DNA of 64,000 nucleotides from the NCBI GenBank assembly GCA_947034885.2, contig OX344749.2, positions 5,223,501 through 5,287,500 of the forward strand. The letters are read 5' to 3'. Below are positions 46,346 to 59,218 of the stretch, in pieces. Every line of letters starts with the position of its first letter. The stretch's first letter is position 1. This DNA is from Thuidium tamariscinum (Eukaryota > Streptophyta > Bryopsida > Hypnales > Thuidiaceae). Position numbers and translations under genes: made by a program. The notes under the pieces were generated by a model. The model made no database searches and was not told the DNA's origin. It worked only from the letters and a program-made list of their open reading frames with translations.

Positions 46346-49300
46346 GAACATGCCATGGTTGCTCTTTAAGTGACTCAAACATGGTGACTAGACATATCAA
46401 GGTTGTGGTAGTGTTCTACAGCAAACATGACCAAGCCCAAAATATGGTTAGCCACAACTAAATTTGATGAATGGATGGCCAAATGAAGAGCCTTGGCTGT
46501 AGTTTGATATAGAGGTTAACTATACTTTTGACCTCCATTTTGACGTCTTGACCCTTTAATTGACTCTCTAATTTCAATTTTTCTTACAAATGAAATGCTT
46601 AAACGCATTTTCATCCAAAGTGAAGTTTCTTCTACTTATATCAAAGAAAAAGATGGAAAAGTATTTTCATCTCCGATTGAATTTGTAAATGAGAAGTAGG
46701 AGCTTACTTTATCATCATAGGGTGACAGAAGGAGTGTAATATAGTTTTTACATAATTCAATTCTTCAATCCCCAGGAACTCTTTTCTCATGGAAGACTCA
46801 AAAGGTGTCAAGTTGTGGCTTAAGCTATACATAATTAAAGTTACACAAATTTGAATGGTATTAATTTGACATGTAGACAATTTAATTCACTATTACACCA
46901 ACCATAGAATGACTTGACAAATAATCCTTTACAAATTTAATGTAACTAGAGTGTTTGCTTCTTATAAAAAAAACCCGATGAGCAATTCCTAAACTATGGC
47001 ACACTACTGTATACCAAATTGATAAGAAGATGACTTGCCACCTGCAAGCCAATATTATAAATTGATTGCACCGCCTCTACAAACTACTTGACAATTTGCT
47101 ACACTGCTCACCACTTATGAGCTAGCAAATTGACACAAATTACAATACACCAACAAGACACACAAATTGTTTTTTTTATAAATATTTTTATTGATAATGT
47201 CTATATACAAGTTGACTCAAGAAAACTATGACTCTAATTGCAATGGATACATAAGAGAGAGAAAAGAGAAAATCAACTAGACTTAAAGTTAAGTGGGAGT
47301 AATAGAAAGACTTGTCTATTCATTTAACTTGCCCTACTTCAAATCTTTTTATTTAGCCTATTTGATATCTAATCTTGTAAATTGTCCTTTTATACTGATT
47401 ATCAATCGATTTATCATGGTCCAATGGAAATACAATCTATTAGCTATTCCTATTTACACTAGAAAAAGCGAATAGACAATTGGAAAATTCATGTGACTAC
47501 AAGGAGTTCCAATCCGTGTGAGACAAATGAGAATATAAAGCATGTTCCTTTAAGTTCATGTTCTCATCTCTCTTTATAGGATTAGGACTCCTTCTATCCC
47601 ACAAAATATAGTGAGCTCCACTTGTCACTTAAAAATTCACATTTTACTATATCCACATGAGTTGAGTTTCTTCCATCCATTTTATCTAGCTTTGTCCCAT
47701 TGCAAACTCAAAGCAATTTGAAAACTCCTCAAGCAAAGACAGTTAGATCTCAAAGAATAAAAAAACAATTTATTTTTAGTTTAAATTTGAAGAAAAATAA
47801 ATTGGATTTTTTGGTAATTAATAGAGTTTGTTCTTCTTGGAGAACTACCTACACCATGATGTAGATGACTTGCCATAAGACCCAACTACAGTTGAAAAGC
47901 ATTGCAAAGAGCTTGATCTTGAGTCTCAATTTTGTGCTAGTCATAGCAATGATCTAATTGTATATCTAACTTTTGAATGGTATATAATTAAAACTTGAAA
48001 TTTGTACCATTAAGAGTGCATTCAAAAGAACTTTAAAAAAGAACAAAAGATAATCAAATATAAATATTTAAAAATGTCAATGGCCAAACTTTGCTTTGGT
48101 AAAGTTCTATAATTTGCTAAAACCTCTATAATTTATGATTTTTCCCTTAATTTCAAGTGCTTGTCTAATGTTTAGATTCTTAGAAATTTTTTATTTCTTA
48201 AAGTTTTTTTGGATGTGTTTTCTATAATACAAATTTCAAGTTTTAATTATATACCATTCAAAAGTCATTAGATGATTTTGAGGGCCTCTAGAAGACTATG
48301 AGTTATTGGAATGTTGAAATGCTTCCAGATTGTTGGGAATACTACCACATAAGTAATCTAACGTAGGGGTGAGAGAATGCCATGTCAAATGATATAAATT
48401 ATTATTATTTTAAATGATAATTATCATTTTTAAAATCAATTAAAAATTTTAAAATTTTAATTTTTTGGAATTCAAAAAAGTAGATCAATAGTAGCTCATT
48501 AACTGCTTAGGGAACATTTTTTGGGAAAAGCCTTGAAACAATCTCCTAAAGCATTGGAAAAACATCTAATGTAGATATATTTTCATGTCATCTTTGCTTT
48601 GTGCAAGGTTGCAAAGTCAAGGTTCATCTTGTGCTTGCTCAATTGGCAATGAAAGACCCAACAATAACAAAGATTGCTCTGGTAGTTGCGACAAAAACAA
48701 TTGAAATTTACACTCTAGTTGAGATTCTTCATCTTGAGACTCAGAAAAATCCCTCCAATTTGATGTATTATAATTTAAAGTGAAAAATGAAGAAAATAAC
48801 ATCAAAATCAATGAAGCTCTTAAATGAACCTCCTTCTTTATAATTTGTTTGTCTCAGCAATAAGAAGGCATCATTGTAAAGGCACTTCAAATGATATCAT
48901 ATCTTTTACTGAATTATAATAATCAAAATTCACCAAAATAATATATACACATATTTTTTTTATATAATGTCTACATTTGTAGCATGAAAATACTTTAACT
49001 TCAAAAAATAGTTCTTTTGTAAGCCTTCCTCAAAGAAAAAAATTTGTCTTTCAAACTTTTGGAAATGGTTTGAAATTATACAAAAAAATTAATCAACCAA
49101 TAATTTAATTTAAATTCATCTTTACAAAATTCTTGATTAAAAGTAGTCCACCATGAAAGGAAAAGTGCAATTACTAATAACTTCAACATGGATTGTCAAT
49201 CTCAATAGTTGGAGTGTTCTACAAAGCAAAAATATAATATATTTTTGTATACATTCAAATTTTTATAAAGTTAAAGTTTAAAACAACTTTATATGCTTTT

Positions 49301-49568
49301 ATTGCTTTTGCCTTGAGCCTTTGCTACTTGCAAAATGAAAACCTTCATAACTTCCATTTCAATAGTCAAAATGAAATGCTTCATTGAGTGCATATGAATT
49401 TTTCTAATCAAATTAAAAATTCAAATATTATTGACATAATTACATTTATCTTTCCCTATTTTGATATTGAAATAAAAAAACAATTATAAATTTTGTAATA
49501 ATTATTAGAATATCATGAGACAAAGCTTCAATTGCACAGCTTGATGATTGTGAGCAATCTTGTAAATT
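46346..49568. other. AT-rich intergenic DNA, no gene seen
   Basis: Only ORFs of 64 codons or fewer. Words shared between about 47955-48000 and 48225-48265 (ATGGTATATAATTAAAACTT against its complement) suggest a small foldback around 47960-48265. Confidence 0.5.
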
Positions 49569-50500
49569 TTAACCCCTAAAGTTCCTTCACTATGTTTTAA
49601 CAAAAACTACTCCAAAACTGCCATTTTTAGGACAACTACCAAATTTCAGAAAAAAAACATTTTTTGACATATGTAACCGTAGGATCTTTTAGTGCAATAG
49701 TTTGTAAAGGTGTAGAAAAAATTTCAGAAATTTTCACCCTGTAGATTGCAAGATATTAGTGTTTGAAGTTACAAAAGTCATTTTTTTTTCACTGCGAAAA
49801 TCCGGGCAGCTGCACTTCAGAAGGCCACATTTGTATGAAAAAATGTCCAAAATGGTTGCAACTCTTTGGGTTCATTCTCAATTCAAGTTGGCTACATGCT
49901 TGAAAATTTTCATATCATTTGGAATTGTACAACATGTACAAAAAGAATAGTAAGTAGAAAGAAGTAGAGAATGATTCAAAATACTAAAATGGTAAAAATT
50001 TATTTATTGAATTGAAAAATGCCAATCCCAAAGGTTCAAATGTTGTAATAAACAACCTACACCCAATGTTTTTAATTTTTTTCAAAAATATTGAAAATTG
50101 AGTCAAATAAAGGACTTCAAAGTTTATTTTAGAGAAGAGAATCCATAACTACCCGCAAACTAAAATTCTTCATAACTTTTGACTCATTAATTCAAATGGA
50201 ATGATTCAAAGCTTTCCATGTATATATAAATCTATAAAATCAATTTCAAATTTTTATTTCCAAAAAAAGTGATTTTTTCTGATCTGCCCAAACTGCCCGA
50301 GTTGAGAAACAAACAACGTTTTATGCGATAACTTTTCAACCATGTAGTCAAAAGTCACGAAAATTATTGGGCTTTGAAGATACTCCTCGTCCACACCTTC
50401 TATTAAAGTTTGGTTCCAAAATATGAAAATCTCTAGCCACACGTACCTGCCCGAAATCGCTATGTTGCCAAAGAAGGCATGTTGGTCCTTTAGGGGTTAA
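49569..50500 (+). mobile_element. TIR repeat R3, uninterrupted reference copy
   Basis: Starts TTAACCCCTAAAG and ends CTTTAGGGGTTAA, a 13-bp perfect terminal inverted repeat, 932 bp. It contains no transposase-like ORF. It is homologous, in opposite orientation, to 17951-19302 and to the interrupted copy at 56100-59820. Superfamily unassigned; no convincing target duplication outside the TTAA ends. Confidence 0.75.
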
Positions 50501-52693
50501 GCAATAATTCAAAATATTAATCAATATTCAATAATCTAGGGCTTGTCCAAATTCTCAAAAAGTCTTAAGTGGTTTTTTTAGAACTTCAATTGCTAAAATA
50601 TTACTCTATTCTATATTATAGTCTTTTACAATCATTAATTAAAAACCATGTAACAAAACAATTAGTTCAAGAATGTTACTTAGAATTTAATAACACTTTC
50701 AAACATTGGCAATATGCCATGCGGCATGTAGAAAATTCAATTTGTACTACGTTGCAAATTTATAATACATTGTTCATCTAAATTTTGTTTAATCTCATAA
50801 AAACTAGGAATTATTCTAGATTTCTAGAATTGTAAAGATGCATTGTAAAATGCAATATAGAATAATATTTTAAAGATGTCTCTCAAGTACAAAGAATTGT
50901 AAAGAATTGTAAGGTATGATTAATAGATCATCATTACATGATTTTTGAGGCCTTCGGAAGATTGCAAATTCTAGACTTTAGAATTGCTAGGGAACTTGGA
51001 AATATTGTGGAGGAACCTTGGAATTGTATCATGTAAGTAAGCTAATGTGGTTAAGACACTACCACGTTATAATATATTAATTAATTAATTAATTAATTAA
51101 AAAAAATCAATTAAAAATTTTTAATACTTAAAAAAAATGGAATTTAAAGTAAAATAAAATTCAAAAAATAAAACGAGTATAGACTAATTCACTATACATA
51201 GAAGAATTTTGGAAAATAGTCCAAAAATAGTTTTTTAGAGGGCTGAAAGATCATGTAATGCTCTATATGGTTAGAGCATCTCATACAACCCTCCATCTTT
51301 CCCCGTTTCGTGATTCGAGATCTGTCCTGGGAAGAGGAGATGGCCACTTGTATCCCAACAATGCAACTCCATAAATATACATCCAACCAATCACAAGCCA
51401 CACAACTCCCCAAAATATGCTCCCAACCAATCACAAGTCACACAATTTACATTTATTATGACAACTTGCTAATCCCAAGATAATTGTAGGAGAAGGGTCT
51501 GGTTCATGTCCCTGTAGAATTGGCTCTTTTAGGGCATGGAGAAGTTTGAGCTTAACAGACGCTAGAATTAATTATTTTTCATCCAAACTGTGGAGGAGAC
51601 GGGTCATCTGGAGGGCTGCAGGAGATGTTCTTAGATCAACTAGTGCATGTCTAAAAATTTTTAAGGTGAAATGTGAAAGTGAATATTAAAAATCTTCCTA
51701 AAATCAATTAAAATTGAGTATTTGTAATTTTTACAAAAAACTTCTTCTTGACTTTCAAAATGTTAATCTCTAAAAGATCAATCTACCAAATTTGGCAACA
51801 TAACAATTTTGAATAAGTATGTGTAAGTGGAGATTTCTATATTTTGGGTTGAAATTTTAATAGAAGGTGGAAAGGAGGAATATCTTTCACATGTGCAAAA
51901 TAATGACATTTGGAAATATGAGTAAAAATATATGGCCTAATAGAGTTATTTGTAAAATAGGCTAAAGTAGGATTTAAATCCACCAATTTTGTGAAAAAGA
52001 AAATTTTGTACAAAAAGTCACTCGTAATCAACATATCTAGAACATAAGTGAGTATGGAACTTTTTTTCGTGTTGAAATGGCACCTAAAAAAACTTGAACC
52101 CCACTTTCGAGGTCCAACATCATGGGCTTTTTTGTAGGTACTCGGCAAGGGAGGAGGCGCCATTGTTGTGGGGTTTTTTGGCAAGTGCTTGAAGAAGGTA
52201 GGAGATACATTTGCGGCTTCCTCTACAATGTTGGTGGTTGTTGAGGTAGGATTGCGGGACGGCACAGGTTTTACATTTGAATGGGGGGATAACCACTGAG
52301 GTAGGAAGGCATGTGGTTGGACTATGAGGGCACATTTATGGCATTGGCTAGGTACATGCTCCACATTTTTGTTTTTGCAATTTGCTCATAGTGAAGATGT
52401 TCTCGTGATTATTGTAAGCTAGCTTCCCACCTACTTATGTCTACATTGTATTCCTAGTTCACCTACATTACTGATTGTAGTTTTCTTGCAAATTCATGGC
52501 AGAGTGACAAGTGCATTGTTTATGGTTTAGGGTCCCATAATTTCATTGTAGGTTCAAAATGGCTAATCACAATGTTGATTGCACGGTCATGGAATCGTAG
52601 TGCCTTTTCTAACCGCTTGCCAAGTTACAACACCATAAGAGATCCCCGGAGAGATCTCATTGTCCAATTGTAGACTCAATTGTCATTTCTTCT
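50501..52693. other. AT-rich intergenic DNA; unassigned 175-codon ORF
   Basis: A (TTAA)n run lies at about 51069-51100. The minus-strand ORF 51837-52364 has proline-rich and hydrophobic parts but no recognisable domain and no neighbouring exon evidence, so it is not called a gene. Confidence 0.45.
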
Positions 52694-53352
52694 TTGGTTA
52701 CATCTTATACCACCCACTTTGCCATATACAACAAGGAAAAGACAAATATAATGCAATTAGTGCCTGAAAAGGTTTGGAAATTGGTGTATGAGCAATTCTT
52801 CAGTGAGCATCCTAGAAGCAAATTTACAGAAGATATGTTGAAAGATAGGCTTCGGGAGATCTTGAAAGAGATGAAGATAGGCACCTCAAATGAAGATGGA
52901 TCTGACAAGGCTACTTTGCAAGCAGATGATGTTCTCATACAATTGAAAAAAACTGACTTACATGCAATGTGTAACATCTTTAAGCTATGCCAAACTATGA
53001 TAGATCAATCTTCATCAAGTGGCCATGCATCACAACCATCTTCATCTGGAGTTGTACCTTCTCAAATGTAAGATGCTACTCAAACATATGACTACAACAA
53101 CTAGATAGCAATGGAGGTCATTGTTCTCCTAGCCCATGTTCAACTCAGAAGCTTTCAACAAATGTAGAGCTTTTAGCATCACAATCGAAGAGCATGAATT
53201 CCATTGCCCAAACTATGGAAGCAAAGATAGAAGGAAAAGAGGCGCTTTTTTATTTGAAGATGGATAGTCAAATGGAAAAGAAAAATGTAGCTAAGATTGC
53301 AAATTTGCAGTATGCTAGGGACTTGGGTGTGATTATTGACATTGTATTGTAA
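52694..53352 (+). pseudogene. Decayed SANT/Myb-like ORF, possible Harbinger partner protein
   Basis: The frame 52694-53071 reads VPEKVWKLVYEQFFSEHP, then KFTEDMLKDRLREILKEMK. The W...F...T...L..R pattern resembles the Myb/SANT-like DNA-binding domain of plant transposon-associated proteins. A serine-rich linker follows (SSSSGHASQPSSSG). After a TAA at 53069, a frame shifted by one base continues as DSNGGHCSPSPCSTQKLSTN and a charged probable coiled coil (KSMNSIAQTMEAKIEGKEAL) to a TAA at 53350. PIF/Harbinger elements typically carry such a second protein beside the transposase, and a transposase remnant lies 1.4 kb downstream on the opposite strand. The domain call is tentative. Confidence 0.5.
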
Positions 53353-54748
53353 TTTCATGTGAGGGTTGTACTTGGTTTAGGAGTTAAGGGATCCAACTTA
53401 TAAGGTGGTCTACCTCCTACTCAGGTTTAGGATATTTTGCTGTGCTTTTGGTCTACATACATTTCCAATTGTTATTGGCGTAGTTTTGATGTAGAACAAA
53501 GCATTCGTTGATGATTGGGCATGCTTCAACATGAAGGTCAACAACTTTCTTTTCCATAGTTGACGATTTTTTTATATTATTGAAATCTATTTGGAATTTC
53601 ATTATGCTTTTGAGTTGAATTGATGGAATTTTGTTCTGGAGTTCTGTCTTTGGTGTCAATGTTGCTTTGTTTTTCGTGAGCCGTCTTGAGAACTAAGTTT
53701 TTTTTGTAAAATTTATGAATCTATATATATATAGTTGATGTTATTAGATTTACCAAAAGACCCCCCCCTAGGTGGACCCCCAACTACCAAGAGTATTGGG
53801 AGCGCTGTCGTGTAGTAAATTCGTTCACTATGTAGAATTTTATGTTTATTGTTGAAGTAGAGGGTTTTTTGGAGAGTCTAATCCATCCATATGAAGTGGA
53901 CTCTATCTTTTTTACCTCTATTAAACAACTATTTGACATTATTTTGTTTTTTTTAATATTTGAAGTCATTTTAGGGTTTTAGTTTTAGTTTAAAGTTGTT
54001 TAAAAGAAAGGTGAAGTTTGTTTTACCTTTCATTTAGTTTTTTTAAAAAGACTAGAAGTCCACGTAGGAGATAAGGATAGGGTTATGGGGGAGAAAAGTG
54101 AAGACTAATAGTTGAAGTCAAGTCCATGTGGCTTTATAGTGGTCAAACTCCACTTAACTAGGTGGTAGATAAGGTGAAAGTGCTCCTTCCTTCTTCCCTT
54201 GATATGCTTGGGAGAACGGAGACTTTGAAAGAGTTTTTTTGTATAGTCATTATAATTGCACTTTGTATAGGGAGTTTTTTTTAATGAAAATTTGTAAAAT
54301 TGTTCATTATATTTTTTGTGACTTCATTTTCCCAAACCAAACCTAGACGTAGCTAGACACCCCGTGTGTTCCCTTAGTGCGCTCCTCTTTACTCGACAGC
54401 GCCCTGTCTGGGCATACCTTTGGTTGGACGAAGGACCCCCTTGTTTAGGCAGACCTCTAGCGGCCTTAGGATTTGCGCTTGGGCCAACCCCATGCCTTGG
54501 CGGATCTCTTGGGAGGCCGCACGTTGGGGGCTTCTACTTGAGGCGAACCCTAGCGGATTTTTAAAATTAAATTTTTTTTTATCAGACCATTTTATATGAA
54601 AATAAGATCACATAAGTAGGCTAAGCCTTCTACAAAACAATTTTCTATTTGACACTATCATACATAGCAATCTACAAGTTCTAACATATTAGTATGAACA
54701 TATAAACTTTGAAGGTCGATACTATTTTGGTTGGCCTTCATTACAACT
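53353..54748. other. Spacer between the two Harbinger-type remnants
   Basis: AT-rich, with a short GC-richer patch (54360-54560). No gene recognised. Confidence 0.45.
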
Positions 54749-55867
54749 TTACTCAAGTCCAAAGCAATGTAGATACAGTGGTACCTTAAGGTCCCTAAAT
54801 CTTGTGAGTTTTATAGTTTCCTCGAGGAAAAGATAAAATCACTGGTGTTTGTTATCAAACCTCTTCATCAATCTTCGCCACTTCTATTTTAATTGTCCAA
54901 TATCCCACTCAACTTGAATTTGGTACCATGCATGCATTTTGTTCAAAGCAGCCACTATTTCTTAATCGACATTTTCAGCCATCTCTTTGCCTTGGATTTG
55001 ACACATTATAAACATCTCAATACCAATGTAGCCCACATTCCCAAGTATATATTCATAGTACTGGTGCACATCATCATGAGCAAAGTACTCGTGCCATCTT
55101 CCATACATTTCTGATGCTTACAAACAGCTTATGTCATGGAATGAGCCTAGATAGCCATGATCAATATAGATGAAGAGACCATGGTAAACAACAATAACAA
55201 CATTGTTCATGCAATACATCTTCTTTCTACCATTGAACCACCTACCACACTTTGAATTCTTCCATGGCTTTTGAATCTTTACCAAGGTACCATCAATTAT
55301 CCCAATGCATCTTGGAAATCTAGGCACCATGGATGCTAAGGCTTGCTTCTCCTTTGCATTAGGCCACTTGATCTCATCCCTCAAAGCCCAATTAATGGAA
55401 TTGACAATAAAAACTTGATCATTTATAATAGATGATTTAGACCAATTCTATAGAAAACTTGGCAATGTAGTAATAGGATCATACTTCATGTACAATAGGA
55501 AGCCAAGTAGTCGTTATTTTGGACTCAATTTAGATGAATGCCCTAGTAAGATACAAACGTCACTTGTAGATCGTGCATATGTACTAATAGTAGGACAAAT
55601 AATGTGATAGAACCCATTAAATTCTTGAATCAAGAAGTTGGTTAGAACCTTGAATAGACTTGAAGTGGATCTCAAGGATCTCAACACATCACAAACACCT
55701 TTGTAAGGATTCAGTAAATCTTGTCTACCATCCTTCCATTTATTAGTGTGGAAAAATTCAAGTGTGTTCTGCGTTGCTATTTGAATGGCTAACAATGCTT
55801 GTTCCTCATCACTCTTTGATGAGGAAGAAGATGACTTCAATGAGATGGAGTTGCTCTCCATTCCCAT
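54749..55867 (-). pseudogene. Decayed PIF/Harbinger (HARBI1-like) transposase
   Basis: Reading on the minus strand from 55867, one frame stays in register for about 370 codons. It shows LTNFLIQEFNGFYHIICPTI, INWALRDEIKWP, then the nuclease-core signature RFPRCIGIIDGTLVKIQKPW, FNGRKKMYCMNN, HGLFIYIDHGYLGSFHDISC, and near the end QVEWDIGQLK.KWRRLMKRFD. Those are characteristic of DDE_Tnp_4/HARBI1 transposases. It is interrupted by TAA 55514, TAG 55448, TAA 55118, TAA 54962, TAG 54884, TGA 54839 and TAA 54749; no frameshift was seen. The last one or two stops could lie beyond the original end. A V replaces the D expected before the HGLF segment. Not functional. Confidence 0.85.
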
Positions 55868-56099
55868 TCCAATAAATCAAAGTAGAAACAAACATGTACA
55901 ATGAAAATTCAGTAATTGAGATTTGCAAGCAACAACAGTGACAATTAGAATTCAAATACCCTAACTTGATGCAAGGATGAACAAAATTGAGGAAACCTTG
56001 ACAATCACAAGTGTGTGGTGCTCAAAAGCATAGAAGAATTAAAGTAGGTACACCTACAACAAATGACTTTCCGGTTCCATTGTTTATCCCCATTTTTTT
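55868..56099. other. Short spacer, nothing recognised
   Basis: Upstream flank of the Harbinger transposase; terminal repeats of that element were not found here. Confidence 0.4.
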
Positions 56100-56707
56100 T
56101 GGAAAAGTTTTGCCTAAACTAGGGAGGACTTTATGAATAACTCTAAATAATATGTTTTTTATTTTTTATAATTGGGCAATTTAGGCAAATTGAAAAAAAT
56201 CACTTTTTTCCAAAACAAAAATTTGAAATTAGTTTTCTTCATTTATTTATGCATGAAAAGCTTTGAATCATTCCATTTTGATCAATGAGTCAAAAATTAT
56301 GAAGGTTTTTTGTTTGTAGACAATTGTGAATTTTCTACACTAAAATAAACTTTGAAGTCCTTTATTTTACTCAATTTCTAATATTTTTTTCAAAACAAAC
56401 AAACTATAGGATGTAGATTGTTTATTACAACATTCAACCATTGGAATTGGCATTTTTCAATTCCATAATTAAATCCTTAACAATTTTGTATTTCAAATCA
56501 TCTGTTATTTTTTTTTACTTAATTTTTTTCCTACACGTTGTACAATTATAAACAATTTGAATTTTTGTAGGCAAGTACTCTACTTGGCCTCAACAATGAA
56601 TCCAAAGTGTCACAATTAGTTTGGACAATTTTTCATATAGTTGTTGCCATTTGAAGTGCAGCTACTTTATTTTCCATAGGGTGAAAAAAATGATTTTTGA
56701 GCATTCA
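56100..56707 (-). mobile_element. TIR repeat R3, interrupted copy, first part
   Basis: Matches the complement of 49770-50350. Shared words include GTCCTTTATTTTACTCAATTT, GTTTATTACAACATT, GGCATTTTTCAATTC and TTTGAAGTGCAGCT. It ends at TCA (56705-56707), where a CACTA element is inserted. The outer end is truncated or too diverged to place exactly. Confidence 0.72.
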
Positions 56708-57940
56708 CACTACAAAAAAATAGGGGTATAAATGACTGTAGAGGGATGATTTAGAAATGACTAAATGTCTGGTTTGACTAAACAGTGACTGGTACCTCTA
56801 TAATTGCACCAAATCAGCTAAATTTGCACAGTCCAAGTCATTTTTCAGTCATGAGTGTGACTGGGAGATGAAGACATGACAAACCATGAAATTTATCTAC
56901 ATTTTTTTATTCAAATTGTCATCAACAAGAGTGCAAAAGGAAGGGAAAATTCAACGTGGATGCTAGAGTCATTAAGAAGTATGATATAGTTATTGATTGT
57001 AACTTAATTTCACTACTTCACGACTCAAAAATGACTAAAAGGTCACAAAAAGGCCATACCTCCATATTTTAGGCCAAGGACAGGCATGGTAGCTTGTTGA
57101 CGTGGATGAGAATTGTTTTAGGGCTACTAGAATGTGATTGTGCTTTACTACTGCATGACTCTAAAATGACTGCAAGGTCTTTTGTAGGGCCATGTTGCAA
57201 TTTTTTGCTCTAAAGATGGGTATGATATAGAAAATAATTATTCTCAAATGATTGGGATGCAACCCTAGGGAGTTTACTTAGAGTATCTATAATAAGTCAC
57301 GTGTAATCAAATTTTAAGACCCCTACTTTGTGTGTAAAAATTCAAATTAATTCAAATTAAAAATATATAAATAGATTTTTCTACTTTGAAAGTTTATGTT
57401 TTGAATTTTTGGTATTTTTATTTATCAAATATAATTGATAATAAATTTTTGAAGTAAAAAAATTCATTGTAGAGCTAAAAATAATCTCACCCCTATTTTA
57501 TACAAGAAAAAATGGTCTAAATTTTTTTTTTAATTTTGAAAATAAATCTCTAATGAAATTTCATTTTTTATTATTATAGATGCAATGGTCATCTAAATAT
57601 ATCCTCAATAAATATTTGAGTTGTTAATTGTGCCATTTTAGTTCATTTCTCAATTTATTCTAGAAATCATTTCATACATTATTTGAGTTGGGAATTTTTT
57701 AGCAATAGAAATCTATAGTCATTATTGAACAAAGCTCAAAATTATAGGTTGAAATTATAATATATTAAAAAATATATATTTAGGGAGTCAAAAAATGACT
57801 TGTTTGCACATGATCTTTGAAAGATACACTAAGTGAACTCCTCGAGGATGCAACTATACTTCACTACTATGCAACTTCAAAAATACTACAAAGTCGTTTG
57901 TAGGGCTATGCTAAAAAATTTTGCTCTTATGATGGAAAAA

Positions 57941-58100
57941 CACTACAAGAAAATGGGGATATAAATGACTTATTCACAATGACTGTGCCAACAACAATGA
58001 CTGCAAAATAGTCATTTTTCAGTCATTTTTTCAGTCATTGTTGCCAATGTAGTCAGTGTGGACAAGTCATTTAATTTATACCCCCCATTTTCTTGTAGTA
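57941..58100. mobile_element. Nested CACTA-type MITE
   Basis: Starts CACTACAAGAAAATGGGGAT, followed by ATAAATGACTT. The right end complement reads TACTACAAGAAAATGGGGG, so the TIRs agree except at the outermost base. The interior is dense in AATGACT/AGTCATT. It shares motif and terminus with the host element around it and is a short relative. The flank AAA/AAG gives a near-duplication. Confidence 0.8.
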
Positions 58101-59112
58101 AAGACAATATGCTAACATAGACAACAATCATTTTCAAATTACTAGGATGCAACTATACTCATCTGATTTATGATTTTCTGACACTCATATCCTAATACCT
58201 TTCTTGAGCTAATAACTTTTCCTTTAGTCTTTCCAATATTTCCAATATTTTTTTTAAAATGATGAATTGTAACTTTGCAAGTGGCCTTTGTCTTTGTTAG
58301 CATTAAGAAAATTTCTTCCTTAGGATCCATTTGTATGATTTGTTTAAACTCCTATCTATATGCCATTATGCCAATAATGACTTTTGAAAATTTGTGCCAT
58401 TGTCAATGCACTACTTTTGAACACTTCATATGCTTTACATTTGAATTACTAAATGCCTCAATAAACATACAGTAAGGTATTTAGATGGATCCAATGACAT
58501 TTGTTAAGTTCCATTTTTTCCTTGTGCAAATACCATCACCACTACTTTAATTTTACTACAAAATGACTTCTTGTAACTGCCAAATGACTTCCTGTAACTA
58601 CAAAATGACTATTCAAAACTTTTGAACTACTACACAGCTACTTTATTACTATTTTGGCACCTTAAGTACTATAATTCACTATGTTATTTGCAAAAATCTT
58701 GTACATTCATCGTCATACTTTTTTTATAAAGTGAGGAGACTTAAGGATAGCTACATACATCTTTGTTTGAAGAAAGTCGAATTTTATGTACTTGAGCTTA
58801 GTACTCTTTCTATGCCAATCCTTTCCAAACCTTTTAGCAAATATATTTATAACTCTTGGTTAGAGGCTTCAAATCTAAAACAAATTTTTGGAGATGAAAG
58901 TGAGATTGATTCCCCAACTTTAATTAGTTCAAAGCTTTTTGAAAAAAGTTAGTCTATAATGCCTCAATGAGGTTAAAAATATTACTTGTAATGCAATTCT
59001 TGCGTTTTACATATCCCACAAGCTTTGTTTTACCTACTACTATCCCTTGGACTCTATAAAAGGCTTATCATTTCATCTATTCATATCCACATACTAAGTG
59101 GATTTTGAAATG

Positions 59113-59218
59113 ATGTATGGTATATGGTGTATTGTACATGATATTATATATGGTGTATTATATATGTCATATGGTGTATTGCATGTGTATGGCATATGGT
59201 GCATGGTGTATTATTGTG
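59113..59218 (+). repeat. ATGGTGTATT minisatellite
   Basis: Degenerate tandem units built on ATGGTGTATTRTATATG, lying within the CACTA element, about 400-500 bp from its right end. Confidence 0.75.

Noticed and set aside
51837-52364. 175-codon minus-strand ORF
   Set aside because: No recognisable domain, low-complexity hydrophobic tail, no exon or promoter support. It could be an unrecognised transposon fragment.
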